From positions 868,001 through 932,000 of the forward strand of contig NZ_JAHVJZ010000001.1 in NCBI RefSeq assembly GCF_019801015.1: a DNA stretch of 64,000 nucleotides. The letters are read 5' to 3'. Every line of letters starts with the position of its first letter. Position 1 is the first letter of the stretch. Both the position numbers and the translations under genes were made by a program. The notes beneath the pieces are model-generated. The model had not been told where the DNA came from. It saw only the letters and a program-made list of their open reading frames with translations, and ran no database searches. The stretch is from Marinobacter nauticus (lineage in GTDB: Bacteria > Pseudomonadota > Gammaproteobacteria > Enterobacterales > Shewanellaceae). Positions 36,240-45,982 of the stretch are shown here, piece by piece.

Positions 36240-37101
36240 CCGGCTCAGACAATCCGGCAAAGTACTCTTTCAGCTCAGCCCACAATGTGTCTTCACGGCG
36301 TGCCTCAAAGTAGCTGAAGTGCCCCACTCCACCCAGCGCGGTCAGCTCGCCCCCTTCCAGGATCCGCACCTCAGCCGGCGCCGCCGGAAAGCGGCTGGCC
36401 AGATCACGGACCGCCAGCGGTGGCGCGTAATGGTCATCGGCAAAGCCATAGTGGCGCATCGGCTTGCTGAACTGACCATACGCACTCAAATCCAGCTGGT
36501 GGCTGGGGCAGAACAGGTAATCCCGACGGCGACCCCAGCGCGCCCATTGGCGGATCAGGCCACTGGGCAGATCGCGACGGGCAATCCCCACCTTGCGGGC
36601 CGGAAAAGCGTTGCCCAGGCTCAACGCGGGCGCAAGCAGGTGCCAGAATGCCCACATCCCCAGAGCGCGCCGACCATAGTGGCGCCAGTACGGCACCGAA
36701 CTGGCGACCGTCACCACCCCATCCACCCGCTCATGCCCCGGCACCAAAGCCAGTGCCTGACCACCAAAACTGTGGCCCAGCCAATACAGCGGCCGGTCGC
36801 TGCTGTGGGCAACCAACTCCGCCAGGGCTGCGGCCAAATCCTGATTGGCCCAATCCAGTAACCCCACCCGGCTCGCCTTGGGGGTGGTCAGCGGCGAGCC
36901 GCCGACGCCCCGGTAATCCAGGGTCAGCACCCGATAGCCGGCTTCCGCAAGAAAATGGGCGATATGGCGGTAAAACTGTTGGGTAATGCCCAGCGCCGGG
37001 GCGATCAGAACGCTGGCGATTTCCGGGGATTCCGGCAGGTAGGTGATGGTTTGGATCCGCTGGCCATCCTGGCAGGGCAGCATCCGGGTTTCAGTACGCA
37101 A
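36220..37101 (-). CDS. Alpha/beta hydrolase
   Basis: This is a 293-residue cytoplasmic alpha/beta-hydrolase. 'IAPALGITQQFYRHIAHFLAEAGYRVLTLDYRGVGGS' forms the first strands and oxyanion region, GHSFGGQ holds the nucleophile serine (about residue 114), and 'GGVGHFSYF' near the end supplies the catalytic histidine. It resembles predicted alpha/beta hydrolases of the COG4757 type. A TTG start is used because AAGGAG is seven bases upstream; an ATG six codons later lacks such a site. Substrate unknown. Confidence 0.85.
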   Translation of the reverse strand: MRTETRMLPCQDGQRIQTITYLPESPEIASVLIAPALGITQQFYRHIAHFLAEAGYRVLTLDYRGVGGSPLTTPKASRVGLLDWANQDLAAALAELVAHSSDRPLYWLGHSFGGQALALVPGHERVDGVVTVASSVPYWRHYGRRALGMWAFWHLLAPALSLGNAFPARKVGIARRDLPSGLIRQWARWGRRRDYLFCPSHQLDLSAYGQFSKPMRHYGFADDHYAPPLAVRDLASRFPAAPAEVRILEGGELTALGGVGHFSYFEARREDTLWAELKEYFAGLSEPENAAAP

Positions 37102-37200
37102 CGAGGGACTCCTTCCGTCTCAGTCAGCCCCATCATTTGCAGATTTGGTGGTTCAAGGCAAGGCAGTGGTCCGATTTGTTGTTGCCCGGCAACGTTGCGC

Positions 37201-38562
37201 TCAATGCAACGCACTCCAGATCGGGGCCCAGCCCAGCAGGCCAATCAGGATGACCCCAAGCGCCGCCAGTTTCATGCGGTATCCCAACGGCAGCATCTCC
37301 TGACGCTGCACCACTCCGGCGCTGTAGAGCACCGCATTGCCCGGTGTGGATGATGGCAGGATGTAAGCGGTGGACCCCCCCATCGCCAGAATAATGGCCA
37401 CTTCCGCCATCTCCAGCTCCAGTGGCACCATCAGGTACAGCACCATCGGACCCCAGATCGCCACGGTCCCGGAGTTGGTCACAAACTCCGTGAACGCCAT
37501 GATGGTCACCAGCATGCCCAACACCAGCAGCGGTATTGGCACCACTTCGGTAATGGGCTGCAACGTCGCGCCCAATCCGCAGGCCACCCCCAGATTTTTC
37601 AATACCGCACTGAGTACCAGGGCACTGACAAACACCCCCACTGCAGGCCACTGCACTCCCCCCAGCAGATCCCGTACCCGTTCGCCACTGAGCCACGCCA
37701 ACGGCAGGATCGCCAGCATCGGCAGGGCGATGGCCAACGTCCTGCCCCACTCTGCCTCCGAACGGTAGCAGTACAGCCACAGCAGCAATACGATGGCAAA
37801 CACCCTCAGGATCCAGCGCTGCCGGACGCTCAGGATCACATCCCCGGGCAGGCTCGCTGACACCGGCTCAAACTGCGGCGAGAACACCCGGGCGGCGACA
37901 GTGGCACCGACCAGCCAGAGTGTGATGGTCAGCGGCAACATCAACTTCAGCCAGTCCAGCAGGCTGATTTCGGTCAGCCCCGCCACAATCAGGCTGGTGG
38001 TGCTGCCAATGATGGAAGAGATCCCACCCATGGTGGCGCTGAGCACAATCAGTACCCCGATGTACTTCTGCAAGGGGCTGGCCTGCGTGCCGTACTGATA
38101 GGGGGCCAGGGATAGCGCCAGCGGAAAAAACAACGCCACACTGGCGACATTGGTCACCAGCATGGAGGAGAGAAACGCCAGAGTGGCAAATCCTGCCAGC
38201 GCCAGTTGCGGTCGACCGCCGGCAAGGCGAAGCACCTTGACCTGCACCCACCGCCCCAAGCCACAACGATGGAACAGATAGGCAAAGACAAAGCCGAACA
38301 CAAACACACTGATAACGGGGCTGACCGCCTTATCCAGCACCAGCGAGGGCTCAACCATGCCGAGTACCAGAGCAATCGCCGGGATCATCACAGCTGCATA
38401 GGCCGGGCCGATCCAGCCGGTTGCCCAGCACAAAATGGCCAAAGCCAACAGGCCTGCCCCCTGTACCATCGGCGGCAACAGGGCCAGCAGCAACGTCGCT
38501 GCAGCCGCAACGGACAGACTGATCAGATGGCGTTGGTCCACGGTGTTCTCACAAACAAGCAT
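37201..38562 (-). CDS. DASS/SLC13-family anion symporter
   Basis: This 453-residue membrane protein has 11-12 helices. Family marks are the two hairpin/clamshell regions 'GGISSIIGSTTSLIVAGL' and 'TEFVTNSGTVAIWGPMVLYL', and 'ILPSSTPGNAVLYSAG' near the end. DASS proteins take up di/tricarboxylates or sulfate with Na+. 'STTS' and 'TNSG' replace the canonical SNT pairs, so specificity is uncertain. Given fumarate reductase and a porin nearby, a dicarboxylate is a reasonable guess. Confidence 0.88.
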   Translation of the reverse strand: MLVCENTVDQRHLISLSVAAAATLLLALLPPMVQGAGLLALAILCWATGWIGPAYAAVMIPAIALVLGMVEPSLVLDKAVSPVISVFVFGFVFAYLFHRCGLGRWVQVKVLRLAGGRPQLALAGFATLAFLSSMLVTNVASVALFFPLALSLAPYQYGTQASPLQKYIGVLIVLSATMGGISSIIGSTTSLIVAGLTEISLLDWLKLMLPLTITLWLVGATVAARVFSPQFEPVSASLPGDVILSVRQRWILRVFAIVLLLWLYCYRSEAEWGRTLAIALPMLAILPLAWLSGERVRDLLGGVQWPAVGVFVSALVLSAVLKNLGVACGLGATLQPITEVVPIPLLVLGMLVTIMAFTEFVTNSGTVAIWGPMVLYLMVPLELEMAEVAIILAMGGSTAYILPSSTPGNAVLYSAGVVQRQEMLPLGYRMKLAALGVILIGLLGWAPIWSALH

Positions 38563-38713
38563 CTCAAAGACAGGAAAAGCGTCGCCAGAGTATCAATCTG
38601 CGGTTCGGGGGAATGGGAATTGGATCCCGCCCTGAGGTTTTGTATCGACTGGGTAAAGAAACTGTGAGCCCGCGCTGAGCCGGTGCAGGAGCCCGGATCA
38701 GCGCGGCGGCCGA

Positions 38714-39730
38714 TCAGAAGATGTACTTCAGATGTGCCGTCATCAGGGTGTCATCGAACTCAACACGACCGCTGGCATCGGTAAACTCGCCGTCGTAATA
38801 GGACGCGATGGCACCGACTGTCACCTGCCTGGACAGGGCATAGTCGTAGCCCAGTGAGTAGGCGTAGGCTTCGCTATCGGACACGGTATCCAGGTCAGCC
38901 CCGGCATTTTTGGTGATCTTACCCAGGCCTGCATCGTCCATGCTCCACTGCGCTTTTACCTTGTGCCTGCCGGATTTCCACGCCGCGCTCACCAGCCAGG
39001 AGTCCCCTTCCAGATTGGTGTAGGCCAGCGACTCGGAATCCTGATACAAGGCGCCCAACTGCCAGTTCCCCAGCTTATAGCCTGCGGCCACACGCAGCGC
39101 TTTCAGGCCGTTCAGGCCATCGGCGTACGCTACCGCCAGATAATGCGGGGTCTTTTTCATCTTGCCGTCGCCGTATACCAGGCTGACCGCATAGTTGTTG
39201 GCGTCATCCAACTCCGCATTGCCACCGAAGTCATCCTCCGGGGTATAGGTGGCGCCAAACTGAAAACCACCGAATACCGGAGTGCGGTAAGTGATGGTGT
39301 CTCCGAGTCGATCATTACCGGAAATCAGTCGATTCATATCAGACGAGGTAATATTAAACTGGTCGATTCCACCTTCGATCTTTTTAAATACGGTGTCATT
39401 TCGACCAAATACCACTTCACCAAAGTTTCCGGAAAGGCCCACATAAGTATTCCGGGACTTAAATACATCACCAGCGCTGTTATCGAAGCTCTCCAGACCC
39501 GCTTCCGCCTTATAGATAAGGTTAAGGGTTGGTGATATTTCGTGCGTTCCTTTCATACCTACGTAGGAGGCAAAGTTCTCCAAACTGGTGCCATCTACCT
39601 TTTCGTTGCCGGCCAAACCGTTCTCAGAATAGGTACCACCCACCCAGAAACGGCCATAGAAATCAGGCTCTTCAGCCTGGGCAGACGCGGAAACACTGGC
39701 TGTAATCAGCACCAGAGCCATCTTTTTCAT
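38714..39730 (-). CDS. Gram-negative general porin
   Basis: This 338-residue outer-membrane beta-barrel has a signal peptide (MALVLITASVSASAQA, cleavage before EEPDF). 'DFYGRFWVGGTY' opens the barrel, 'YVGLSGNFGEVVFGRNDT' is the conserved trimeric-porin strand-turn (L3 region), and the protein ends with Phe (LKYIF), as required by the BAM machinery. GAGGAAG sits seven bases before the ATG. It is divergent from fccA and could supply fumarate. Confidence 0.93.
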   Translation of the reverse strand: MKKMALVLITASVSASAQAEEPDFYGRFWVGGTYSENGLAGNEKVDGTSLENFASYVGMKGTHEISPTLNLIYKAEAGLESFDNSAGDVFKSRNTYVGLSGNFGEVVFGRNDTVFKKIEGGIDQFNITSSDMNRLISGNDRLGDTITYRTPVFGGFQFGATYTPEDDFGGNAELDDANNYAVSLVYGDGKMKKTPHYLAVAYADGLNGLKALRVAAGYKLGNWQLGALYQDSESLAYTNLEGDSWLVSAAWKSGRHKVKAQWSMDDAGLGKITKNAGADLDTVSDSEAYAYSLGYDYALSRQVTVGAIASYYDGEFTDASGRVEFDDTLMTAHLKYIF

Positions 39731-39871
39731 AAGTCACTTCCTCTTGCGATTTCGGCAACAGTCTATGATGCGAAAATGTTTCGCTTTTTGAGGAGGCTCA
39801 CAGCCAGGCGGCTTACCCTTCAATAAAACTTAAACCCCTTTAATTTAATTGAAATCATCAGAAAATTAACT

Positions 39872-39914
39872 TTGAAGCGGATCAAAATTTCCTTTGCCGA
39901 GTGATTGGTATTCT
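39872..39914 (+). promoter_or_regulatory. FNR-type activated promoter of fccA
   Basis: TTGAAGCGGATCAA (39872-39885) differs at one position from the FNR consensus TTGAT-N4-ATCAA. A TATTCT -10 lies at 39909-39914. A start about seven bases after the -10 puts the site centre near -42, the standard class II FNR position. This fits anaerobic induction of fumarate reductase. Confidence 0.75.
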
Positions 39915-39953
39915 TTTCCCCGACAAAAAACTCGACCTAAAAAGGGTGTGATG

Positions 39954-41717
39954 ATGAAACTTAAGTTAAGTGCACTTTCTGTTGCGGCAGTCATGTTTTC
40001 CCTATCTGGAGCGGCTTACGCACAAAGCGGTTCTCTGGCGGATTTTCATAAAGAGATGGGCGGTTGTGATACCTGCCACAGCAAACCTCTGAAAGTGTCT
40101 GACAGCGAAACCCACGAAAACCAGCAGTGTCAGAACTGTCACGGTGGCTATGAAGACCTGGCCAATGACAAGCTGGAGTTCGACCCCCACACCTCTCATC
40201 TGGGTGACATCAACTGTACCTCCTGTCATCGCGCACACGATGCACCGAAGATGTACTGCAATGAGTGCCACAGCTTCGACGACGTAGCGATGCCGTTTGC
40301 CGACACCAAAGCCAAACCAGCCTGGGATGCAGAGTGGGATCAGGAAGCGATCGCCAAAGCCATCAAGGCGGGCCCGAAAGAGACCACCCAGGTGGTTATC
40401 GTTGGTGCTGGCTCTGCCGGTTACAATGCCGCCATCGCGGCCAAACGCGCCGGTGCAGACGTGATCTTGCTGGAAAAAGCGCCCTTCACCGGCGGTAACT
40501 CGATGTTGGCTGCCGGTGGTTTCAACGCCGTGGGCACCCCGCAGCAAGCCAAGAAAGGCATCGATGACAGCATCGACTCCTTCGTCGAAGACGCCATGAA
40601 AGGCGGCCGCTACCAGAACGACAAAGCGCTGGTTCAGATCATGGCGGAAGAGTCCGCTGACGGCGTGAAATGGCTGGAGTCTCTCGGTGCCAACATGGAT
40701 GATCTGAAGCGCTCCGGCGGTGCCAAAGTCGAACGTACCCACCGTCCCACCGGCGGCTACAGCGTCGGCCCGCACATCATTGACACCCTGCGTGCCGCCG
40801 CTGAGCGCGAAGGCATCGACGTGCGTCTCAATTCCCGCGTCGAGAAACTGGTGCTGAACGACGACCAGAGCATTGCTGGCGTGGTGGTCCACGGTAAGCA
40901 CTCCGGTCATAAGATGATCGGCGCTGACGCCGTGGTGCTGGCCACCGGTGGTTACGGCATGAACAAAGAGATGGTGGCTTACTACCGCCCGACCTTTAAG
41001 GACATGACCAGCTCCAACAACGTAACCGCCACCGGTGACGGCATCCGTCTGGCCAAAGAGATTGGCGCGTCCATGACCGACATCGACTGGGTGCAGGCGC
41101 ACCCGACCATCGGCAAAGACAGCCGCATCCTGATCTCCGAAACCGTACGGGGTGTGGGTGCCATTATGGTGAACGTGCACGGCCAGCGTTTTATCAGTGA
41201 ACTGACCACCCGCGACCGCGCGTCCGACGCCATCCTCAAGCAGGATGAGCAATACGCCTGGCTGGTGTTTGACGAGCAGTTGATCGAGAAGAAACAGATG
41301 GTGCGCGGCTATGAGCATCTGGGCATGCTGAGCAAAGCCAACTCCGTTGAAGAACTGGCCAAGATCACCGGCATGGAATCTCTGCCCCATACCGTGACGG
41401 ACTACAACCGTTACCAGGCCAACGGCAATGACGAAGCCTTCGGTCGCGAGGATATGCCGCTGAACCTGACCAAGCCGCCCTACTATGCGGTGAAGGTGGC
41501 TCCGGGCATCCACCACACCATGGGCGGCGTCGCGGTCGACACCAACTCCAACGTGCTGAACCTGCAAAGCTGGCCGATCGCAGGCCTGTATGCCGCCGGT
41601 GAAGTGACCGGTGGTGTTCACGGCTACAACCGTCTGGGTGGTAACGCCATCGCGGATACCGTGGTGTTTGGTCGACGCGCCGGCGAACACGCGGCGGAGT
41701 TCGCCAAACAGAAGTGA
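39954..41717 (+). CDS. fccA: Tetraheme flavocytochrome c fumarate reductase
   Basis: This periplasmic, soluble fumarate reductase is 587 residues long. A signal peptide (cleavage after GAAYA) precedes a cytochrome domain with four CXXCH sites (Cys 38, 59, 88, 102). Next comes a flavoprotein domain with the FAD dinucleotide fold VVIVGAGSAGYNAA, 'TGGNSMLAAGGFNA' and 'ISELTTRDRASDAI', which holds the catalytic arginine. The end has 'GEVTGGVHGYNRLGGNAIAD'. Length and layout match Shewanella FccA (about 596). The ATG with GGG seven bases upstream was chosen over the preceding ATG. It is terminated before the LysR gene. Confidence 0.96.
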   Translation: MKLKLSALSVAAVMFSLSGAAYAQSGSLADFHKEMGGCDTCHSKPLKVSDSETHENQQCQNCHGGYEDLANDKLEFDPHTSHLGDINCTSCHRAHDAPKMYCNECHSFDDVAMPFADTKAKPAWDAEWDQEAIAKAIKAGPKETTQVVIVGAGSAGYNAAIAAKRAGADVILLEKAPFTGGNSMLAAGGFNAVGTPQQAKKGIDDSIDSFVEDAMKGGRYQNDKALVQIMAEESADGVKWLESLGANMDDLKRSGGAKVERTHRPTGGYSVGPHIIDTLRAAAEREGIDVRLNSRVEKLVLNDDQSIAGVVVHGKHSGHKMIGADAVVLATGGYGMNKEMVAYYRPTFKDMTSSNNVTATGDGIRLAKEIGASMTDIDWVQAHPTIGKDSRILISETVRGVGAIMVNVHGQRFISELTTRDRASDAILKQDEQYAWLVFDEQLIEKKQMVRGYEHLGMLSKANSVEELAKITGMESLPHTVTDYNRYQANGNDEAFGREDMPLNLTKPPYYAVKVAPGIHHTMGGVAVDTNSNVLNLQSWPIAGLYAAGEVTGGVHGYNRLGGNAIADTVVFGRRAGEHAAEFAKQK

Positions 41718-41745
41718 CCCCTTCTGACTCTCCCTCATCACAGCG

Positions 41746-41775
41746 ACGGAGCCTTCGGGCTCCGTTTCTGTTTTT
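41746..41775 (+). terminator. fccA terminator
   Basis: ACGGAGCC, a TTCG tetraloop and GGCTCCGT, then TTCTGTTTTT. Confidence 0.9.
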
Positions 41776-41898
41776 ACCGCGCCCTGACTTTGCCACAGTG
41801 TGACGTTGCCCCGCTCCGTTGTTGCGTTAGTGTGAAGTGGCTCGGATACCGGTTCAACCCCGCCAGATACACTGCCGGACTGCACACAGGAATCCGAT

Positions 41899-42786
41899 AT
41901 GCGCATCACCCTTAAACAGCTTGCCGTCTTTAAAGCGATCTGCGACCACCGTCAGCTCTCCAAAGCCGCCCGCCACCTGCACCTTTCTGTGCCGGCGGTC
42001 AGCATGAGCCTGAAGGAGCTGGAGACCTCGCTGGAAGCCAAACTGCTGGAGCGAACTCCCCAGGGCATGGTACTGACCGATGCTGGCAACCTGGCGCTGC
42101 AGCAGGCCAACACGATTCTCAAGCAGACCCAGCAGCTGGAGCAGATGTTTAAGGAGCAGGCCAAAGGGCTGGGGGGCAGCCTCAGCATCGGCGCCAACAA
42201 AACCTCCGGCAACTATGTGCTGTCCCGCAAACTGCCGCGCTTTAAGGCGCTCTACCCGTCGGTAAATACCCGCCTGAAGATCGACTCCAGTGCCGCCGTG
42301 GAGGCGATGGTGGAGCGCAACGAGCTGGATATGGCCTTTATCAGCCAAAAACCCCGGGATAAGGGCATCGCCTACCAGTGCTGGCGCAACGACCGGCTCT
42401 GCATCGTCGCCGCACCAGGCCACAAGCTGGCCCACCGCGCCGCCACCCCGGCCGATCTGACCGCCGCCACCTGGATTCTGGATGAAGAGGACTCCGCCAC
42501 CCGAATTGAGTCCCTCAACCTGCTGAAATCCCTGGGCGTAACGGTGCAGGATGAGATCGTCATGAACACCATGGGTGCCATCAAGCGCGCCGTGGATACC
42601 GGGCTGGGGCTGAGCATCCTGCCACTGTTGGCGGTAGACGCGGAACTGGAGCGCGGCGCCCTGAAAGAGGTGCAGACCGGCGCGGAGATCCCACCCCGGG
42701 AGATCTACGTCATCTACAAAAAGAGCGAGATGTCGCCGCTGATGGAGCGCTTTCTTTCGCTTTGCGGGCTGAACGGCGGCGAATAA
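41899..42786 (+). CDS. LysR-family transcriptional regulator
   Basis: This 295-residue regulator has an N-terminal winged helix (LKQLAVFKAICDHRQLSKAARHLHLSVPAVSMSLKELE) followed by the two-lobed LysR effector domain. 'IGLSILPLLAV' type residues and the long 'NTMGAIKRAVDTGLGLSILP' loop are standard. Effector unknown. It lies just after fccA but has its own intergenic region, so regulation of fccA is only a contextual guess. Confidence 0.92.
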   Translation: MRITLKQLAVFKAICDHRQLSKAARHLHLSVPAVSMSLKELETSLEAKLLERTPQGMVLTDAGNLALQQANTILKQTQQLEQMFKEQAKGLGGSLSIGANKTSGNYVLSRKLPRFKALYPSVNTRLKIDSSAAVEAMVERNELDMAFISQKPRDKGIAYQCWRNDRLCIVAAPGHKLAHRAATPADLTAATWILDEEDSATRIESLNLLKSLGVTVQDEIVMNTMGAIKRAVDTGLGLSILPLLAVDAELERGALKEVQTGAEIPPREIYVIYKKSEMSPLMERFLSLCGLNGGE

Positions 42787-42930
42787 AAAAAGCCGCCTTG
42801 GCGGCGGCATAAAACAAGATTTGCAGGGTTGATAGAAGCCCGGGCGGGTTGGCGGTTCGGGAAGAGGGTGTCACCCCGGCACCAGGCTTCATGCTGGTTA
42901 CGCAGTCACTCGCGGATAGGATCACCCGAA

Positions 42931-45900
42931 TTAACGAAAATCCCGGGAGCGCACAGCCAGTTGCTGGATCCGCCCCGACCAATCCTCCAGCCGCCCCGCC
43001 ACCACGTGGATCACCTCCCCTTCCCGTTCCAGAATGCCGTTAACCTTCAGCAGCCTTGCCGTCAGGTAAGGCTGACGCTGCGCCCGGGCGGTGTCCGCCC
43101 ACACCACCAGGTTGGCGTTGCCGGTTTCATCCTCCAGAGTGATAAACGTCACCCCGGAGGCGGTGCCGGGACGCTGCCGACCCACCACCAGACCCGCCAG
43201 CTGCACCAGTTGCCCATGGCGGCAATGAAGCAGGTCCGCCGCGGTCAGGCAGCCTTTCAGTTGTCCCTGTTCCCGCAGCAGGCTGAGCGGATGACGGCCC
43301 AGGCTCAGTCCGGTCTGGCGATAGTCAGCAAAGATCGACTCCGCCTCATCCGGTGCCGCCAACGCCACCTTGGTGCCGGTTTCGCACTCGGCAAACAGCG
43401 GCAGTTGCTGCGCCTCCCCCGCCAACAGCCAGCGCGCCTGATGGCGGTGCCCGGCCAAATCCGTCAGAGCATCGGCAGCGGCCAGCGCTTCCAGTGCACC
43501 GCGGTCCAGCGCCGCGCGGCTGACCAGCTGGTGCACCGTGTCAAAACCGCTTTGCGGGCGGGCCGCCAGTAAGGCCTCCACTGCCGGGCGGCTCAGCCCC
43601 TTCACCAGCCGGAACCCCAGCCGCAGCGTCATCACGCCATTCACCGCCACCACCTGATGGTCCCACTGGCTGTGATTTACCGACACCGGCAACACCTGCC
43701 CGCCGTGGCGCTGCAAGTCCTGCACCAGCTGGGACGGGGTATAAAACCCCATCGGCTGACTGTTCAGCAGCGCGCAGGTAAAGGCCACCGGATAGTGATA
43801 TTTCAGCCACGCCGAAGCGTAGGCCAGCAGGGCAAAACTGGCGGAGTGGGACTCGGGGAAACCGTACTCACCGAAGCCGCGGATCTGGCGGAATATCTGA
43901 TCGGCAAACGCTTCGCTGTAACCGCGCTGGGCCATCCCCGCTTTCAGCTTCTGCTCAAACTGCTCCAGCTCGCCGTGGCGCTTCCAACTGGCCATCGCCC
44001 GCCGCAACCGGTCCGCCTCGCCGCCGGAAAACCCCGCCGCCACCATCGCCAGTTTGATCACCTGTTCCTGAAAAATCGGCACGCCAAGCGTGCGTTCCAG
44101 TACCTCCCGCACCGCCTCACTGGGGTAGTCCACCGGTTCCAGCCCATGCCGCCGCTTCAGGTAAGGGTGCACCATATCTCCCTGGATCGGGCCGGGACGC
44201 ACAATGGCAATCTGCACCACCAGATCGTAATAACAGCGGGGCCGCAACCGCGGCAACATATTGCTCTGAGCGCGGGACTCAATCTGGAACACGCCAACAC
44301 TGTCAGCCTGACACAGCATGTCGTACACCTTCGGGTCTTCCCACTTGACGTCGGACAGCGCCATGGGCCGCCCCTGCCACTCCCCCACCAGTTGCAGACA
44401 ACGGCGGATGGCGCTGAGCATCCCCAGCGCCAGAATGTCCACTTTCAGCAGCCCCAGCGCTTCCAGATCGTCCTTGTCCCACTGAATCACCGTGCGCTCC
44501 GCCATCGCCGCATTCTCCACCGGCACCAGCTCCGATAATGGCCCGGCGGAGATCACAAAGCCGCCGACGTGTTGAGACAGATGGCGGGGGAAGCCCAACA
44601 GTTGCTCCACCAGGGTCAGCAACAGCGCGCCCCGGTGGCCGCCCAGCCCCAGTGCCCGGAGCTGCGCCTGCCAGGGCCGGGTCGGGTCGCGCCGGTCCAC
44701 CCCGCGGATCAGCCGCTCAATAAGGCCCTCATCGATGCCCAGCACCTTGCCCAGATCCCGCATCGCGCTTTTAAAGCGGTAGCTGATCACCGTGGCCGCC
44801 AGCGCTGCCCGGCCCCGGCCGTATTTGCGGTAGATGTACTGAATCACCTCCTCCCGTCGCTGATGTTCAAAGTCGACATCAATGTCCGGCGGCTCGTTGC
44901 GCTCACGGGAGAGGAAACGCTCAAACAGCAGATTGACCTTGGTGGGGTCCACTTCGGTGATGCCGAGGCAGTAACACACCACCGAGTTGGCGGCAGAGCC
45001 CCGGCCCTGATGGAGGATCCCCCCGGCTTTGGCAAACTGCACAATGTCGTAGATGGTCAGGAAAAAGTAGTGGTAGCCCAGTTCATCAATCAGGCTGAAC
45101 TCCTGCTCCAGCTGCTTTGCCACCGCCGCCGGCAACGCCTCACCAAAGCGACGACGCGCCCCTTTCAGGGTTTCCTGGCGCAGATGGTCGCTGGCGCTGA
45201 CGCCCTGCGGCACCAGCTCCGCCGGGTATTCGTAGCGCAGCTCATCCAGTGAGAAATCACAACGCCGGGCCACCGCGTCGGTGGTCTCCAGCCAGTCGGG
45301 TTGATGGCGCTGGGCCAGCCGGGACAGGGGTTTCAGGTACGCTTCGGCATTGCCGGCGATGCGGTCGCCGGCCTGGTCCAGCCCACAGCCCAGCCGAATG
45401 CAGCTGACCGCATCCAGCAAAGGCTGCCGGGCTTTCTCATGCATCCGCACCGGGTCCGCCGTCACCAGCGGCCATCCCAGTTCAGCGGCCAGTTGCTGCT
45501 GAGCCTGCAACCACGCCCCTTCGCCACAGCGCAGCACCCGCTCCGCCATCAGGTAGCAGCGCCCGGCAAAACGCTGCGCCAGCCACTCGCCCCGCGGCTG
45601 CGCTTTGCTCGGCTCCGGCGGCGACCACAACAACAGGCAATCCGGCTGGTTCAGGTCATCCCACTCCAGCCGGTACTGCCCCTTCTCGCTGCGACGGCGG
45701 GCGGTGGTGATCAGCGCCGACAGCGCGCCATAGCCCCGGCGGTTCATCGCCAGCAGCACCAGCCTATGCTGGTCCAGCACAAATTCACTGCCGACCAGCA
45801 GCGGGATCCGGTGGGCTTTGGCCGCTTCGTGGGCTTTGACCACTCCGGCCAGCGAGCACTCGTCGGTAATGGCCACCGCCCGGTAGCCCAGCGCTGCCGC

Positions 45901-45981
45901 CTGAGCCACCAGCTCCTCCGGGTGGGAGGCGCCCTGCAGAAAGCTGTAGTTGCTGAAGGCGCGCAACTGCGCAAACGCCAT
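42931..45981 (-). CDS. dnaE2: Error-prone DNA polymerase DnaE2 (ImuC)
   Basis: This is a C-family polymerase of 1016 residues, the catalytic member of the ImuA-ImuB-DnaE2 mutasome active in SOS translesion synthesis. It has an N-terminal PHP domain (SNYSFLQGASHPEELV, AITDEC), the palm motif PDIDVDF at about 365-371 with the metal-binding aspartates, 'HQGRGSAANSVVCYCLGI', 'GFPESHSASFALLAYASAWLK' and a C-terminal OB fold ('LVQLAGLVVGRQRPGTASGV'). The ATG is one base after the imuB stop, so the genes are tightly coupled. An upstream in-frame ATG exists but would overlap imuB. Confidence 0.95.
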   Translation of the reverse strand: MAFAQLRAFSNYSFLQGASHPEELVAQAAALGYRAVAITDECSLAGVVKAHEAAKAHRIPLLVGSEFVLDQHRLVLLAMNRRGYGALSALITTARRRSEKGQYRLEWDDLNQPDCLLLWSPPEPSKAQPRGEWLAQRFAGRCYLMAERVLRCGEGAWLQAQQQLAAELGWPLVTADPVRMHEKARQPLLDAVSCIRLGCGLDQAGDRIAGNAEAYLKPLSRLAQRHQPDWLETTDAVARRCDFSLDELRYEYPAELVPQGVSASDHLRQETLKGARRRFGEALPAAVAKQLEQEFSLIDELGYHYFFLTIYDIVQFAKAGGILHQGRGSAANSVVCYCLGITEVDPTKVNLLFERFLSRERNEPPDIDVDFEHQRREEVIQYIYRKYGRGRAALAATVISYRFKSAMRDLGKVLGIDEGLIERLIRGVDRRDPTRPWQAQLRALGLGGHRGALLLTLVEQLLGFPRHLSQHVGGFVISAGPLSELVPVENAAMAERTVIQWDKDDLEALGLLKVDILALGMLSAIRRCLQLVGEWQGRPMALSDVKWEDPKVYDMLCQADSVGVFQIESRAQSNMLPRLRPRCYYDLVVQIAIVRPGPIQGDMVHPYLKRRHGLEPVDYPSEAVREVLERTLGVPIFQEQVIKLAMVAAGFSGGEADRLRRAMASWKRHGELEQFEQKLKAGMAQRGYSEAFADQIFRQIRGFGEYGFPESHSASFALLAYASAWLKYHYPVAFTCALLNSQPMGFYTPSQLVQDLQRHGGQVLPVSVNHSQWDHQVVAVNGVMTLRLGFRLVKGLSRPAVEALLAARPQSGFDTVHQLVSRAALDRGALEALAAADALTDLAGHRHQARWLLAGEAQQLPLFAECETGTKVALAAPDEAESIFADYRQTGLSLGRHPLSLLREQGQLKGCLTAADLLHCRHGQLVQLAGLVVGRQRPGTASGVTFITLEDETGNANLVVWADTARAQRQPYLTARLLKVNGILEREGEVIHVVAGRLEDWSGRIQQLAVRSRDFR

Positions 45982-45982
45982 A

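Noticed and set aside
40002..41909. 635-codon minus-strand frame opposite fccA
   Set aside because: It is a GC-driven shadow of fccA, whose heme and flavin motifs are clear.
43657..44538. 293-codon plus-strand frame inside dnaE2
   Set aside because: Shadow of dnaE2; His/Arg/Gln-rich translation with no recognisable domain.
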